A stretch of 64,000 nt of DNA, from the NCBI GenBank assembly GCA_019056595.1, contig CP036163.1, positions 1,984,001 to 2,048,000 of the forward strand, written 5' to 3'. The stretch is from Pectobacterium atrosepticum (GTDB lineage Bacteria; Pseudomonadota; Gammaproteobacteria; Enterobacterales; Enterobacteriaceae). Position numbers and translations under genes: made by a program. The first letter of the stretch is position 1; each line of letters opens with the position of its first letter. Positions 45,088-57,606 of the stretch are shown here, piece after piece. Under the pieces are notes generated by a model. It did not search any database. It was not told the DNA's origin and was given only the letters and a program-made list of their open reading frames with translations.

Positions 45088-45804
45088 GACGCGCTTTGGG
45101 ATTATTCCTGAATGAATTGGGGCCGATATAGAGGTAAAAAGAATAAGGAGTCAGAATTAATAAAGATTAACGTCATGATAATTTGAGAGAAATTCATAGC
45201 AAAACGGGATCATTGCAAACATATAGCGACCAACTCCAGTATCTCGATTATTTTTATTGTCACATGCTGATACTAAAGATAAAGGTTTTCAGAATAGTCT
45301 CACCAGACCAAACACCTTGAATACCAAGGATTGCCGAGCCTGCAAAATCCTACTGCGCCGGTTAACAGTTGCTCAATGTCACATTTTTAACATCAACATC
45401 ATCGATTTTGTATTAATCAGCCAATTTACTTTAGGTTAAGCACTCTCACCGACGGATCGGGCTTCCTGAAAAGAAAAGCAGGCTCAGAAAACATGCCGAA
45501 TAAATTGTGCATCCCACATTTCCAGAGAAGCATTAAATCTTCGAAGAAACGCCACGCGTCCTAAAAAACTCAACTGATTGTTTTTAAAAACTTTAAATTC
45601 TTTGCCGCGATAAAAAAACGAGAAATTTGCCGGATAGAAATAAAGTAGCGAAAAAGTATAAAAAACGCTCACAAATAAATATATTTACCTAGTATCAAGC
45701 CAATCATTCAGTGATGTAAACTACGCAAATAAAATAAGGCATGACAAAAAACCACATAATTCAGCCTAACCAGTTTATCCGCCCTAAGAATGGAGCAGCC
45801 AGGT
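45088..45804. other. A+T-rich region with no visible gene
   Basis: These 717 nt between divergent mraZ and alaE are A+T-rich. Short frames at 45257-45439 and 45484-45672 (minus) have no ribosome binding site or coding character, and I do not call them. The alaE promoter should lie near the right end. Confidence 0.6.
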
Positions 45805-46242
45805 ATGTTTTCCCCGACGTCACGATTGCGAAGCGCCACCGCTGATACCTTTGCGCTCGTTGTCTACTGTTTCATCATCGGTATGGCGATTGAAATCATG
45901 CTTTCCGGGATGAGCTTTGAGCAGTCACTGTCTTCACGTCTGCTGTCTATCCCCGTCAATATTGCTATTGCCTGGCCATACGGACTTTATCGCGATCGCG
46001 TGTTGAATGTTGCCAAACGCCACGGTGGTGACCATTTCTTCGTGCGCAGCGTTGCCGATCTGTTTGCGTATGTCAGTTTTCAATCCCCTGTTTATGCTGC
46101 GATTCTCTGGGTTATCGGGGCAAGTCCTGCACAAATCCTGACCGCAGTCACCAGCAACCTGGTGATATCAATGGTGATGGGCGTAACGTATGGCTATTTT
46201 CTGGAATATTGCCGTCGGCTATTTCGAGTCGCATTGCCATAA
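45805..46242 (+). CDS. alaE: L-alanine exporter AlaE
   Basis: Small inner-membrane exporter that expels excess L-alanine. The protein is 145 aa (E. coli 149) with four membrane helices (about 12-35, 42-62, 85-105, 112-135). Matches to E. coli AlaE run through most of its length: [60 protein letters not shown] and [20 protein letters not shown] 45805 is chosen, with GGAG 9 nt upstream, over an ATG five codons earlier. In E. coli alaE (ygaW) maps elsewhere. Here it lies between mraZ and cra. Confidence 0.93.
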   Translation: MFSPTSRLRSATADTFALVVYCFIIGMAIEIMLSGMSFEQSLSSRLLSIPVNIAIAWPYGLYRDRVLNVAKRHGGDHFFVRSVADLFAYVSFQSPVYAAILWVIGASPAQILTAVTSNLVISMVMGVTYGYFLEYCRRLFRVALP

Positions 46243-46271
46243 CAATGAATTGAGATCGGATAAAGAAGAGA

Positions 46272-46291
46272 CGCCATAGCAACCTATGGCG
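46272..46291. terminator. hairpin between convergent alaE and cra
   Basis: CGCCATAG / CTATGGCG, a perfect 8-bp stem with a 4-nt loop in the 67-nt gap between the two stop codons. It is symmetric, so it could serve both directions, but neither side has a T-run. Confidence 0.45.
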
Positions 46292-46309
46292 CAGAAAGGC
46301 AGAGAGAGA

Positions 46310-47314
46310 TTACATCCGGCTCAGTGAGCCACGACGATACAGATTACGCCGGATACGATTCAAGCCAGGCTTCGGCCTTTTCGGTTCATCCAGACTGGCC
46401 AGCACCAACTCCAGTACGCGCTCCGCAACTTCACGATGGCGCTGAGCGACAGATAGTACTGGGCACTCCAGATAATCCAACAGCTCATTATCCCCAAAGG
46501 TCGCGATAGCCAGATTATTCGGCAGACGCCCGTTAATCTTCAGGTTAACGTCCATCACGCCCTGTAATAACGGGAATGAGGTGGTGAATAACGCTTCTGG
46601 CATAGGATTATTTTGCAAATAATCCATAAACGCGGCGGCAGAAGCCACGCGCTCATAGCTATTGGAATAAAGATAATTCACTTCACGCGGATCGCCCGCC
46701 CACGCCTGACGGAACCCTTGTTCACGCAGGAAGCTGACTGAAAGTTCAGGCAAAGCACCAAGATAGAGTACCGATTTCGCAGGCATTTTCCTTAATTCTT
46801 GCGCCAGCATTTCAGCATCTTCAAGATCGGCCCCCACCACACTGGTAAAGTGCTCACGATCTAATGCTCGGTCTAATGCAATAATCGGCAGGCCACCGTT
46901 TATCCAACGCTGATAAAACGGATGCTCAGGTGGCAACGCGGTAGAAACAATAATCGCATCAACTTGGCGCTGTAACAGATGTTCAATACAGCGCATCTCG
47001 TTGTCCGGCTGATCTTCGGAACATGCGATTAATAACTGATACCCACGCTGTCTGGCCTGACGCTCCAGATAATTAGCGATGCGCGTATAGCTGGTATTTT
47101 CCAGATCGGGAATAACCAGACCAATTGAACGTGTGCGCCCGGCACGTAATCCAGCCGCGACGGCGTTGGGATGATAATTGTGCTCCCTGACGACAGCCAT
47201 GACTTTCTCAACGGTCTTATCGCTCACGCGATATTGTTTGGCTTTCCCGTTAATGACATAGCTGGCTGTCGTGCGTGAAACACCCGCAAGACGCGCGATT
47301 TCATCCAGTTTCAC
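46310..47314 (-). CDS. cra: catabolite repressor/activator Cra (FruR)
   Basis: LacI-family global regulator of carbon flux, released from DNA by fructose 1-phosphate or fructose 1,6-bisphosphate. The protein is 334 aa, as in E. coli. It has the N-terminal [23 protein letters not shown] and hinge [31 protein letters not shown], of which the first 60 residues bind DNA. The periplasmic-binding-protein-like effector domain follows ([21 protein letters not shown], residues 63-end). It starts with GTG like the E. coli gene, with AAGGGG 5 nt before. It is convergent with alaE. A 15-nt tandem repeat lies just upstream. Confidence 0.97.
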   Translation of the reverse strand: MKLDEIARLAGVSRTTASYVINGKAKQYRVSDKTVEKVMAVVREHNYHPNAVAAGLRAGRTRSIGLVIPDLENTSYTRIANYLERQARQRGYQLLIACSEDQPDNEMRCIEHLLQRQVDAIIVSTALPPEHPFYQRWINGGLPIIALDRALDREHFTSVVGADLEDAEMLAQELRKMPAKSVLYLGALPELSVSFLREQGFRQAWAGDPREVNYLYSNSYERVASAAAFMDYLQNNPMPEALFTTSFPLLQGVMDVNLKINGRLPNNLAIATFGDNELLDYLECPVLSVAQRHREVAERVLELVLASLDEPKRPKPGLNRIRRNLYRRGSLSRM

Positions 47315-47325
47315 GGTAACCCCTT

Positions 47326-47355
47326 AGTAGGCCGGAAATAAGTAGGCCGGCTAAA
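47326..47355. repeat. 15-nt tandem repeat next to the cra start
   Basis: AGTAGGCCGG occurs at 47326-47335 and again at 47341-47350, giving a 15-nt period. It lies 12-36 nt upstream of the cra GTG, in its leader. Confidence 0.7.
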
Positions 47356-47509
47356 TAAAATAATATGATGACCATAAAATCATCATGGATATGGCGTAGA
47401 TCTAACAGCAGAAGCTTTTGCACGGCAACTGCTTTTATCACGTTACCCACATATTTCAAGCTGCCACATCAATAATGGACGTCTTTTAAGCTGAATATAT
47501 TACGCCTAC

Positions 47510-47638
47510 TATATCCCAAATAATTCGAGTTGCAGGAAGGCGGCAAGGGAAGGAATCCCGATGAGCTTACTCAGGTAAGTGATTCGGGTGAGTAAGCGCA
47601 GCCAACGCACATGCAGCTTGAAGTATTACGGGTATATA
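47510..47638. repeat. ERIC-like intergenic repeat
   Basis: The core GAGCTTACTCAGGTAAGTGA with flanking GAATCCCGAT and TTCGGGTGAG is the characteristic centre of ERIC/IRU elements of enterobacteria. The outer ends TATATCCCAAATAATTCGAG and TTGAAGTATTACGGGTATAT are imperfect inverted repeats. Length is about 129 nt, close to the known 127-nt form. It lies between cra and the ilvH terminator. Confidence 0.8.
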
Positions 47639-47651
47639 AGATAAGAGAAAT

Positions 47652-47680
47652 AAAAAGGCCCGATACGATTATATCGGGCC
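47652..47680 (-). terminator. terminator of ilvIH
   Basis: On the minus strand GGCCCGAT / ATCGGGCC (8 bp, 8-nt loop) followed by TTTTT, 30 nt after the ilvH stop. Confidence 0.9.
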
Positions 47681-47709
47681 TCTTAAAGGAAAAAGCAGCG
47701 GAAAGTCGA

Positions 47710-48201
47710 TTAACGCATGATTTTATCGCCGCGCGATACGCCGACGATTCCAGAACGCGCCACTTCAACAATTTCGGACACTTCACGCACGGCACTGAGG
47801 AACGCATCCAGTTTATCGCTAGTGCCAGCAAGTTGTACGGTATAAAGCGAGGCAGTGACATCCACAATCTGACCGCGGAAAATATCGGCGCAGCGTTTCA
47901 CTTCTTCACGGGCATAACCTGTGGCCTGTAGCTTCACCAACATGATCTCACGCTCAACGTGCGCACCCTGACCGAGTTCACTGACGCGCAGGACATCCAC
48001 CAGTTTGTGCAGTTGCTTTTCGATCTGTTCCAACACCTTCTCATCGCCTACCGTCTGGATAGTCATACGGGATAGCGTAGGGTCTTCGGTTGGCGCTACG
48101 GTCAGGCTTTCGATATTGTAACCGCGCTGAGAAAACAGGCCGACAACACGGGACAAGGCGCCTGATTCATTCTCAAGTAATACTGATAAAATCCGACGCA
48201 T
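47710..48201 (-). CDS. ilvH: acetolactate synthase III small subunit
   Basis: Regulatory subunit of valine-sensitive acetohydroxyacid synthase III. The protein is 163 aa, as in E. coli. An N-terminal ACT domain ([28 protein letters not shown], 2-80) binds valine; Gly14 and neighbours that set feedback sensitivity read as wild type. The C-terminal domain (about 85-163) has [23 protein letters not shown] 48201 gives the family start; the frame's earlier ATG lies within ilvI. It starts 2 nt after the ilvI stop. Confidence 0.96.
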   Translation of the reverse strand: MRRILSVLLENESGALSRVVGLFSQRGYNIESLTVAPTEDPTLSRMTIQTVGDEKVLEQIEKQLHKLVDVLRVSELGQGAHVEREIMLVKLQATGYAREEVKRCADIFRGQIVDVTASLYTVQLAGTSDKLDAFLSAVREVSEIVEVARSGIVGVSRGDKIMR

Positions 48202-48203
48202 GA

Positions 48204-49922
48204 TCAGGTCCTCTCCGTTTTGCTCAACCACATTTCATCCATCGCCCCGCCGCGAATCTGCATAGGGTAAACATGCTCGCTGCTATCGATGTTGATATCA
48301 ACAAATACCAGACGATCTTTCTGCGCCAGTGCTTGAGACAGCTTACTTTCCAGTTCGTCCGGCGTATCGATAGAAATCCCGACGTGACCGTACGCTTCAG
48401 CCAGCTTGACGAAATCCGGTAACGATTCCATATAAGAACTGGAATGGCGGCCAGAATAAATCATGTCCTGCCACTGCTTCACCATGCCGAGGAAACGGTT
48501 GTTCAGGTTGATCACCACAACCGGCAGATCATATTGCAGTGCTGTAGAGAGCTCCTGAATATTCATCTGAATGCTGCCGTCACCCGTTACGCAAATTACC
48601 GTTTCTTCCGGTAGCGCGAGCTTAATGCCCAATGCCGCAGGCAAGCCAAAGCCCATCGTGCCCAGTCCACCGGAGTTCACCCAACGGCGCGGCAAATCGA
48701 AAGGATAATACAGTGCAGCAAACATCTGATGCTGGCCGACATCCGATGCCACATACGCTTTACCTTCGGTCAGCCGATGCAGCGTTTCAATCACCGCCTG
48801 CGGTTTAATCTTGTCGCTTTCGGTGTTGTATTTCAGGCAGTGACGCCCACGCCACTGCTCGATACCTTGCCACCAGTCACGTAGCGCATCAAACTGCTGC
48901 TGTGCGCCATCCTGTGCCAGCAACTCCAGCATCAGGCTTAGTACCTGTTTGGCATCGCCAACGATAGGGATATCCGCGTTTACCGTTTTGGAAATCGACG
49001 CAGGATCGATATCAATATGCAATACCGTCGCATTCGGACAGTACTTCGCCAGATTGTTCGTCGTACGGTCGTCGAAGCGCACCCCTACGGCGAAAATCAC
49101 ATCAGCGTTATGCATAGCTAGGTTGGCTTCATACGTCCCGTGCATTCCCAGCATGCCGAGGCACTGACGGTGCGTTCCAGGGAATCCGCCCAGCCCCATT
49201 AGGGAGGTTGTCACTGGCAGGTTCAGTTTTTCCGCAAGCGTCAGCAGCTCTTCGTGACACTCTGCGTTAATCACGCCACCACCACTGTAGATAATCGGCT
49301 TTTCTGCCGCCAGCAGGGTTTGCAACGCACGGCGAATCTGACCTTTGTGCCCTTGAACCGTTGGGCTATAGGAGCGCATGCTGACGCTTTCGGGATAAAC
49401 GTACGGCAGTTTATTCGCCGGACTCATGATGTCTTTTGGTAGATCGACGACCACCGGCCCCGGACGTCCGGTTGATGCCAGATAAAAGGCTTTTTTCAGG
49501 ATCGTCGGGACATCTTCAGCTTTCTTGACCAGAAAGCTATGCTTTACGATAGGGCGGGAAATTCCCACCGTGTCGCATTCCTGAAAGGAATCATAGCCAA
49601 TCAGCGAGGTGGCCACCTGACCGGACAACACCACCATAGGAATGGAGTCCATATACGCAGTAGCGATACCGGTGATGGCGTTTGTCGCACCAGGACCGGA
49701 GGTGACCAGCACGACGCCGACCTCACCCGTCGCACGCGCATAGCCATCCGCCATATGTACCGCACCTTGCTCATGCCGCACCAAAATATGTTCGATACCG
49801 CCAACCGTATGCAGGGCGTCGTAAATATCCAGCACCGCACCGCCCGGATAACCGAACACATGTTTTACGCCCTGATCGATCAACGATCGGACCACCATTT
49901 CGGCGCCTGACAACATCTCCAT
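48204..49922 (-). CDS. ilvI: acetolactate synthase III large subunit
   Basis: Catalytic ThDP-dependent subunit, making acetolactate and acetohydroxybutyrate for valine, leucine and isoleucine. The protein is 572 aa (E. coli 574). It has the pyrimidine-side Glu in [37 protein letters not shown], the FAD-binding middle domain near [18 protein letters not shown], and the ThDP/Mg2+ motif [19 protein letters not shown] with [15 protein letters not shown] 49922 matches the family start [15 protein letters not shown]. The frame extends 23 codons upstream without support. With ilvH it forms an operon, in E. coli activated by Lrp and repressed by leucine. Confidence 0.97.
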   Translation of the reverse strand: MEMLSGAEMVVRSLIDQGVKHVFGYPGGAVLDIYDALHTVGGIEHILVRHEQGAVHMADGYARATGEVGVVLVTSGPGATNAITGIATAYMDSIPMVVLSGQVATSLIGYDSFQECDTVGISRPIVKHSFLVKKAEDVPTILKKAFYLASTGRPGPVVVDLPKDIMSPANKLPYVYPESVSMRSYSPTVQGHKGQIRRALQTLLAAEKPIIYSGGGVINAECHEELLTLAEKLNLPVTTSLMGLGGFPGTHRQCLGMLGMHGTYEANLAMHNADVIFAVGVRFDDRTTNNLAKYCPNATVLHIDIDPASISKTVNADIPIVGDAKQVLSLMLELLAQDGAQQQFDALRDWWQGIEQWRGRHCLKYNTESDKIKPQAVIETLHRLTEGKAYVASDVGQHQMFAALYYPFDLPRRWVNSGGLGTMGFGLPAALGIKLALPEETVICVTGDGSIQMNIQELSTALQYDLPVVVINLNNRFLGMVKQWQDMIYSGRHSSSYMESLPDFVKLAEAYGHVGISIDTPDELESKLSQALAQKDRLVFVDINIDSSEHVYPMQIRGGAMDEMWLSKTERT

Positions 49923-50284
49923 GGATCTGCCTCTTTTGTTCAGAATGCGGAATCCGCTTCTGTATTGACCGGGGGAACTCCCCGCGCTCACGTTGTGTTA
50001 ATACTGTTAACTTTTAGTACAAGAATACGAAATATTATAGGGATTACTGATAACCCATTAACATAACGCCAGATTATGACGCAGACAAACGGCAAAAAAC
50101 CACCGCCCTTAATTGCGCCCAGAGGAAATCGAACGTGAGGGGAAAAATAACTGAGATAAAATACTAACTGGGAACCTTCAGACCTGAGAGATCGTCCATA
50201 AAAGCCATAAATTACAGAGCGAAATTTTGAGGCCGAAAAACCACATTTCTTTTCAGGAAACGAGCGTCTCGGCCTACGACATCA
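49923..50284. other. ilvI upstream region
   Basis: These 362 nt hold the ilvIH promoter on the minus strand and the 3' end of the acyl-CoA synthetase transcript. The half nearest ilvI is A+T-rich, as expected for Lrp-bound DNA, but no site is certain. AGGCCGA / TCGGCCT (50231-50276) could form a loose terminator hairpin for the upstream gene. No gene was seen. Confidence 0.4.
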
Positions 50285-52090
50285 TCAAGACTCTACGTAC
50301 ATCGCATCAATTTCCAACTGATAACGCTGGTTGATGATCTTCCTACGTAGCTTGAGCGTTGGCGTCAGCTCCCCTTCCGCCATCGAAAACGGCACTGGCA
50401 ACAACGTGAATTTCTTCACCTGCTCAACGCGGGAAAGCTCTTTCTGCATCTCCCGCAGGCGCTGCTCGAACAGTTCAATAATATGGCTGTGGCGCAGCAA
50501 CTCCAGACGATCGTGGTACTTCAAGTTGATGGAGTGAGCGTATTCTTCCAACGCGTCGAAACACGGAACGATCAGTGCAGACACGTACTTACGCGTGTCT
50601 GCAATAATCGCAACCTGTTCGATAAAACGATCCTGTCCAAGCGTGCCTTCCAGATGCTGCGGTGCGATATATTTACCGCCTGAGGTTTTCATCAGATCTT
50701 TCAACCGTTCGGTAATAAACAGGTTACCGTTGGCATCCAGCTCTCCCGCATCGCCGGTTTTCAGCCAGCCGTCTTCGGTAAAGGTTTCTGCGGTTTCCTG
50801 CGGACGATGGAAATAACCCCGCATGATGGTCGCGCCACGCACCTGGATCTCTTTTTCCTCACCAATGCGTACCTCAATACCCGGTAGCGGCGTACCGATA
50901 GAGCCCAAGCGGAATCGGCCTTCTTCCCAGCAGGAAACCGTCGCGCAGGTTTCGGTCATGCCGTAACCATAAATGATGCGAATCCCGATCGACCGGAAAA
51001 ACAGAATAATGTTGTCATCCAGCCGTGCGCCCGCTGCGGGCATAAAACGAATCTCCCCCCCCAGAAGCTGACGCAGTTTCCCTAACACCAGCCGGTCAGC
51101 ATAGTGATGCATGACGCGGCGAAAAAGTCCGCCCTTTTTCGTCGTATTGCTAGCCAGAAAAGCGTGTTGCCCCTGCGCAATAGCCCAGTTGAACAACCGC
51201 TGGCGATACCAGGGAGCCTGTGCCACTTTTTCATGGATTGCGCTGTAAACTTTCTCATAAAAACGCGGTACGGCGCACATCACAGTAGGTTTCACCGCAA
51301 GCATCGCACCACGCACTAAATTCGTATCGCTGAGGTACACGTTCTGTGCGCCACAGTGCATAACAACGAAACTCCAGGCACGCTCGAACACATGGGAAAG
51401 CGGTAAGAAGCAGAGTGAGACATCATTTGCCGACATGCTTAAGCGATCGTCGTGTAGCTTAAGCTGCATCGCCATGTTGGTGTAATCCAGCATGACGCCT
51501 TTCGGCTCACCGGTGGTGCCAGAGGTATAAATCAGCGTAAACAGATCGTTGAGATCGCGGCTGTCGATGCGCGTCTGCCATTCATCACGCCAAAAATCGT
51601 CTACGGCCTGCGCTTCAAACTCATGCAGCGATTGCACAATATCGCTACCACGCAGATTGACGTCTTTATCCATCACAATGATATTTCGCAACTGTGGACA
51701 GGTATCGCGTAGCGCTAGCAGTGCATCCAACTGTTCCTGACCGCCGACGAATATCGTACGGATATCGGCATCATTGATTATGAATGCCGCCTGCGCTGTC
51801 GTATTCGTGGCATAGATTGGCACGCTGATCGCCCGCAGGTGCAGCAGTGCCAGGTCAGCCAGCGACCAATTCATTGAGTTATGCGAGAAAATCGCAACCC
51901 GTTCCTGAACATCCAGCCCCAGCGCCAATAGCCCACTGGCAATGCGTTGAATGCGCTGCCCAGCCTGTGTCCAGGTGAGCTGCTGTTCGCCCGCAGGCGT
52001 CCACTCGCGCAAGGTAATACGACCTGCGCAGTGATTGATCTGATCTTGAACCCGGTGAACCACATGGTATGGCTGTAAATGATTATTCAT
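50285..52090 (-). CDS. long-chain acyl-CoA synthetase (AMP-binding, FAA1-like)
   Basis: Adenylate-forming enzyme that activates fatty acids to acyl-CoA with ATP and CoA. The protein is 601 aa from ATG 52090. The frame continues to 52174, and neither start has a strong Shine-Dalgarno; MNNHLQPYHVVHRVQDQ looks like the true N-terminus. The AMP signature is LIYTSGTTGEPKGVML (near 181-196), followed by FLPLSHVFERAWSF, GYGMTETCATVS (near 387) and TGDAGELDANGNLFITERLKDLMKTSGGKYI. The size and large insert place it with the COG1022 long-chain synthetases, distinct from E. coli FadD. It may serve fatty acid uptake or surface lipid synthesis; the substrate is not evident. It sits where E. coli has leuO. 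Confidence 0.88.
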   Translation of the reverse strand: MNNHLQPYHVVHRVQDQINHCAGRITLREWTPAGEQQLTWTQAGQRIQRIASGLLALGLDVQERVAIFSHNSMNWSLADLALLHLRAISVPIYATNTTAQAAFIINDADIRTIFVGGQEQLDALLALRDTCPQLRNIIVMDKDVNLRGSDIVQSLHEFEAQAVDDFWRDEWQTRIDSRDLNDLFTLIYTSGTTGEPKGVMLDYTNMAMQLKLHDDRLSMSANDVSLCFLPLSHVFERAWSFVVMHCGAQNVYLSDTNLVRGAMLAVKPTVMCAVPRFYEKVYSAIHEKVAQAPWYRQRLFNWAIAQGQHAFLASNTTKKGGLFRRVMHHYADRLVLGKLRQLLGGEIRFMPAAGARLDDNIILFFRSIGIRIIYGYGMTETCATVSCWEEGRFRLGSIGTPLPGIEVRIGEEKEIQVRGATIMRGYFHRPQETAETFTEDGWLKTGDAGELDANGNLFITERLKDLMKTSGGKYIAPQHLEGTLGQDRFIEQVAIIADTRKYVSALIVPCFDALEEYAHSINLKYHDRLELLRHSHIIELFEQRLREMQKELSRVEQVKKFTLLPVPFSMAEGELTPTLKLRRKIINQRYQLEIDAMYVES

Positions 52091-52255
52091 CTGTAAAAGA
52101 ATTTCTAAGGGGAATGAATTTGACAGCGTTTCAGCGTACAGCTGTACATTATTTGGCGTGCAGTCTACCGTCATTGTTCAAAACCGCAACGATCTTTCGT
52201 TCATTCGCCGTTGGCTATCGCTGGTTTACTTGACGCACGTCACACCAATCAAAAG

Positions 52256-52284
52256 TTGACATAACCCTGATAATCGCGTACCAA
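52256..52284 (+). promoter_or_regulatory. leu operon promoter
   Basis: TTGACA (52256-52261), 17 nt and TACCAA (52279-52284) lie about 40 nt before the leuL start. The -35 is perfect; the -10 is poor. Confidence 0.6.
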
Positions 52285-52323
52285 TAATGCAATACCGAAT
52301 TTTAGATGACGAGACACGACACT

Positions 52324-52407
52324 ATGTTCAAGTTTACTGTCCTACTAAGCCTACTACTAAACGCATCCTTCTTGCGCGGTAGGTTTGTGGGCAGACTTCA
52401 GAACTAA
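52324..52407 (+). CDS. leuL: leu operon leader peptide
   Basis: A 27-codon frame encodes MFKFTVLLSLLLNASF and on to the tail GRLQN. It contains the run CTA CTA AGC CTA CTA CTA (codons 7-12), five Leu codons of the rare CUA type. Stalling of the ribosome at these codons, when charged Leu-tRNA is scarce, would prevent the terminator below and allow leuABCD expression. LeuL of E. coli has the same layout and the segment LLNAS. A weak GACGAG precedes the ATG. Confidence 0.92.
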   Translation: MFKFTVLLSLLLNASFLRGRFVGRLQN

Positions 52408-52430
52408 GTTTCTCGCCACACGATACAAAA

Positions 52431-52458
52431 ACCCGCGCTGATGCGCGGGTTTTTTTTT
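52431..52458 (+). terminator. leu attenuator terminator
   Basis: ACCCGCGC / GCGCGGGT (8 bp, 4-nt loop) followed by eight T residues, 24 nt after the leuL stop and about 50 nt before leuA. This is the transcription attenuator of the leu operon. Confidence 0.93.
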
Positions 52459-52505
52459 ACTCGCCGAGCGCTAAGTACAAGTAGACACGACAAGGAACTA
52501 AACCG

Positions 52506-55195
<2,690 letters not shown>

Positions 55196-55197
55196 CC

Positions 55198-56598
55198 ATG
55201 GGTAAGACGTTATATCAAAAATTGTTCGATGCGCACATCGTTCATGAAGCGCCGAACGAAACACCGTTGCTGTATATCGACAGGCATCTGGTGCATGAAG
55301 TGACCTCTCCGCAGGCGTTCGACGGCCTGCGTGCGATGGGCCGCAAGGTTCGTCAACCGGGGAAAACCTTCGCGACCATGGACCACAACGTGTCCACGCA
55401 GACCAAGGACATCAACGCCAGTGGTGAGATGGCCCGCATTCAGATGCAGGAGCTAATCAAGAACTGTGCGGAGTTTGGCGTTCAATTGTATGACCTGAAC
55501 CACCCGTATCAAGGCATCGTTCACGTTATCGGCCCAGAACAAGGGATGACGCTGCCGGGTATGACCATCGTTTGCGGTGACTCACACACCGCAACGCACG
55601 GCGCATTTGGCTCACTGGCCTTCGGCATCGGTACGTCGGAAGTGGAACATGTGCTGGCGACGCAAACCCTGAAACAGGGTCGCGCCAAAACCATGAAGAT
55701 TGAAGTCACCGGTGATGCTGCTCATGGCATCACCGCGAAAGACATCGTGCTGGCGATCATCGGTAAAACCGGTAGCGCGGGCGGCACCGGCCATGTGGTT
55801 GAATTCTGTGGTAAAGCTATTCGTGCGCTGAGCATGGAAGGCCGTATGACGCTGTGCAACATGGCCATTGAGATGGGCGCGAAGGCCGGTCTGGTTGCAC
55901 CAGATGAAACCACGTTTAACTATCTGAAAGGTCGTCAGTTTGCCCCGAAAGACGCAAACTGGGATGCCGCCGTTGCATACTGGAGCACGCTGAAATCCGA
56001 TGATGACGCGCAGTTCGACACTATCGTCACGCTGGACGCCGCGCAAATTGCACCACAGGTCACCTGGGGCACCAACCCCGGTCAGGTTATCGCCGTTAAT
56101 CAGGAAATCCCTAACCCTGATTCTTTCAGCGATCCGGTAGAACGCGCCTCTGCCGCCAAAGCTCTGGCCTATATGGATCTGCAACCCGGCATTAAACTGA
56201 CCGACGTGAAGATCGATAAAGTCTTCATTGGTTCTTGCACCAACTCACGTATTGAAGATTTGCGTGCGGCGGCAGAAATCGCCAAAGGGCGTAAAGTTGC
56301 CGCAGGCGTTCAGGCTATCGTCGTACCCGGCTCCGGCCCGGTAAAAACCATGGCGGAGCTGGAAGGGCTGGATAAAGTGTTCATCGAAGCAGGTTTTGAG
56401 TGGCGCTTACCGGGCTGCTCCATGTGTCTGGCGATGAACAATGACCGCCTGAACCCCGGCGAGCGTTGCGCATCAACCAGCAACCGTAATTTTGAAGGCC
56501 GTCAGGGGCGCGCTGGACGCACCCATCTGGTCAGCCCGGCGATGGCTGCTGCAGCTGCGGTGACGGGTCGCTTTGCCGACGTCCGCGAGTTGAATTAA
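55198..56598 (+). CDS. leuC: 3-isopropylmalate dehydratase large subunit
   Basis: Aconitase-type [4Fe-4S] isomerase, converting 2- to 3-isopropylmalate with LeuD. The protein is 466 aa, as in E. coli. The Fe-S Cys residues are in [14 protein letters not shown] (near 347) and [15 protein letters not shown] (near 407-410). It also has [31 protein letters not shown] and [12 protein letters not shown]. It starts 2 nt after leuB, so it is translationally coupled. Confidence 0.97.
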   Translation: MGKTLYQKLFDAHIVHEAPNETPLLYIDRHLVHEVTSPQAFDGLRAMGRKVRQPGKTFATMDHNVSTQTKDINASGEMARIQMQELIKNCAEFGVQLYDLNHPYQGIVHVIGPEQGMTLPGMTIVCGDSHTATHGAFGSLAFGIGTSEVEHVLATQTLKQGRAKTMKIEVTGDAAHGITAKDIVLAIIGKTGSAGGTGHVVEFCGKAIRALSMEGRMTLCNMAIEMGAKAGLVAPDETTFNYLKGRQFAPKDANWDAAVAYWSTLKSDDDAQFDTIVTLDAAQIAPQVTWGTNPGQVIAVNQEIPNPDSFSDPVERASAAKALAYMDLQPGIKLTDVKIDKVFIGSCTNSRIEDLRAAAEIAKGRKVAAGVQAIVVPGSGPVKTMAELEGLDKVFIEAGFEWRLPGCSMCLAMNNDRLNPGERCASTSNRNFEGRQGRAGRTHLVSPAMAAAAAVTGRFADVRELN

Positions 56599-56611
56599 GA
56601 GAGAAACCGAC

Positions 56612-57214
56612 ATGGCTAAATTTACCCAACACACAGGTCTGGTGGTTCCTCTGGATGCCGCTAACGTCGATACTGACGCCATCATTCCCAAGCAGTTTCT
56701 GCAAAAGGTGACGCGTACCGGTTTCGGCCAACATTTGTTCCACGACTGGCGCTTTCTAGACGATGCCGGTCAACAGCCTAACCCTGAATTTGTGCTGAAC
56801 AAACCGCATTACAAAGGGGCGAGTATCCTGCTGGCGCGGGAAAACTTCGGCTGTGGCTCTTCCCGTGAACACGCACCGTGGGCGCTGACCGACTACGGCT
56901 TCAGCGTCGTTATCGCCCCAAGCTTCGCCGATATTTTCTATGGCAACTCGTTTAACAACCAACTGTTACCAGTGAAGTTGAGCGACGAGGAAGTGGACGA
57001 GCTGTTCAAGCTGGTGGACGAGCAGGAAGGTATTACTTTCACTGTCGATCTGGAAAATCAGGTTGTTCAGGCGGACAGCAAACGCTATCCGTTTGAAATC
57101 GACAGCTTCCGCCGTCACTGCATGATCAACGGATTAGACAGCATCGGCCTGACGCTGCAACACGAAGCATCGATTACCGAGTATGAAAAGAATCAGCCGG
57201 CGTTTCTGAACTGA
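56612..57214 (+). CDS. leuD: 3-isopropylmalate dehydratase small subunit
   Basis: Swivel-domain partner of LeuC. The protein is 200 aa (E. coli 201). It has [18 protein letters not shown], the substrate-specificity loop near residue 40 and the catalytic Ser in [13 protein letters not shown], followed by [17 protein letters not shown]. It is the last gene of the leu operon, 13 nt after leuC, followed by a strong terminator. Confidence 0.97.
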   Translation: MAKFTQHTGLVVPLDAANVDTDAIIPKQFLQKVTRTGFGQHLFHDWRFLDDAGQQPNPEFVLNKPHYKGASILLARENFGCGSSREHAPWALTDYGFSVVIAPSFADIFYGNSFNNQLLPVKLSDEEVDELFKLVDEQEGITFTVDLENQVVQADSKRYPFEIDSFRRHCMINGLDSIGLTLQHEASITEYEKNQPAFLN

Positions 57215-57248
57215 TTTGAGATTACGGATAGTTTGAGATTATGGATAG
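57215..57248 (+). repeat. 17-nt tandem duplication after leuD
   Basis: TTTGAGATTACGGATAG (57215-57231) is followed directly by TTTGAGATTATGGATAG (57232-57248), one base different. It begins right after the leuD TGA. Confidence 0.85.
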
Positions 57249-57252
57249 TATG

Positions 57253-57284
57253 AAGCCCGCATTTTTGCGGGCTTTTTCTTTTTT
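57253..57284 (+). terminator. leu operon terminator
   Basis: AAGCCCGC / GCGGGCTT (8 bp, 6-nt loop) followed by TTTCTTTTTT, 38 nt after leuD. Confidence 0.92.
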
Positions 57285-57294
57285 AAATTAAGCG

Positions 57295-57606
57295 CTAAAG
57301 CAAGGCAGCAATGAGATAAAAAGCCAGCATACTCAACAGCACGGCGACCACAATATTTCTGATAAAAAATGAAATAACGACACTCACAATCGCGCCGAGG
57401 AAATAAGGGTTATCAGGAAATGCGCGAATAACGCCGTGTTCCATTAAAATAATCGGCCCACAAATCGCAGTGAGTAAACATGGCGCGGAATACTTTAAAG
57501 CACGATGGAGTAAAACAGGAATTTTTACCGGAACAGCGGGCTCAAGAAAGATATAGCGATTAAAAAAAACGATCCCCGACAGAACGAATATCAATAACCA
57601 ACTCAT
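57295..57606 (-). CDS. AzlD-family branched-chain amino acid export subunit
   Basis: Small membrane protein of 103 aa with about three to four hydrophobic helices (SWLLIFVLSGIVFFNRYIFL; SAPCLLTAICGPIIL; FLGAIVSVVISFFI; VVAVLLSMLAFYLIAALL). AzlD is the small partner of AzlC in LIV-E type exporters of leucine, isoleucine, valine or analogues. The start overlaps the azlC stop by 4 nt, confirming the pair. The gene converges on the leu operon, with only the terminator between. Substrate is inferred from the family only. Confidence 0.82.
   Translation of the reverse strand: MSWLLIFVLSGIVFFNRYIFLEPAVPVKIPVLLHRALKYSAPCLLTAICGPIILMEHGVIRAFPDNPYFLGAIVSVVISFFIRNIVVAVLLSMLAFYLIAALL

Noticed and set aside
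45257-45672. Two short frames in the mraZ-alaE gap
   Set aside because: A+T-rich random-looking translations with no ribosome binding sites.
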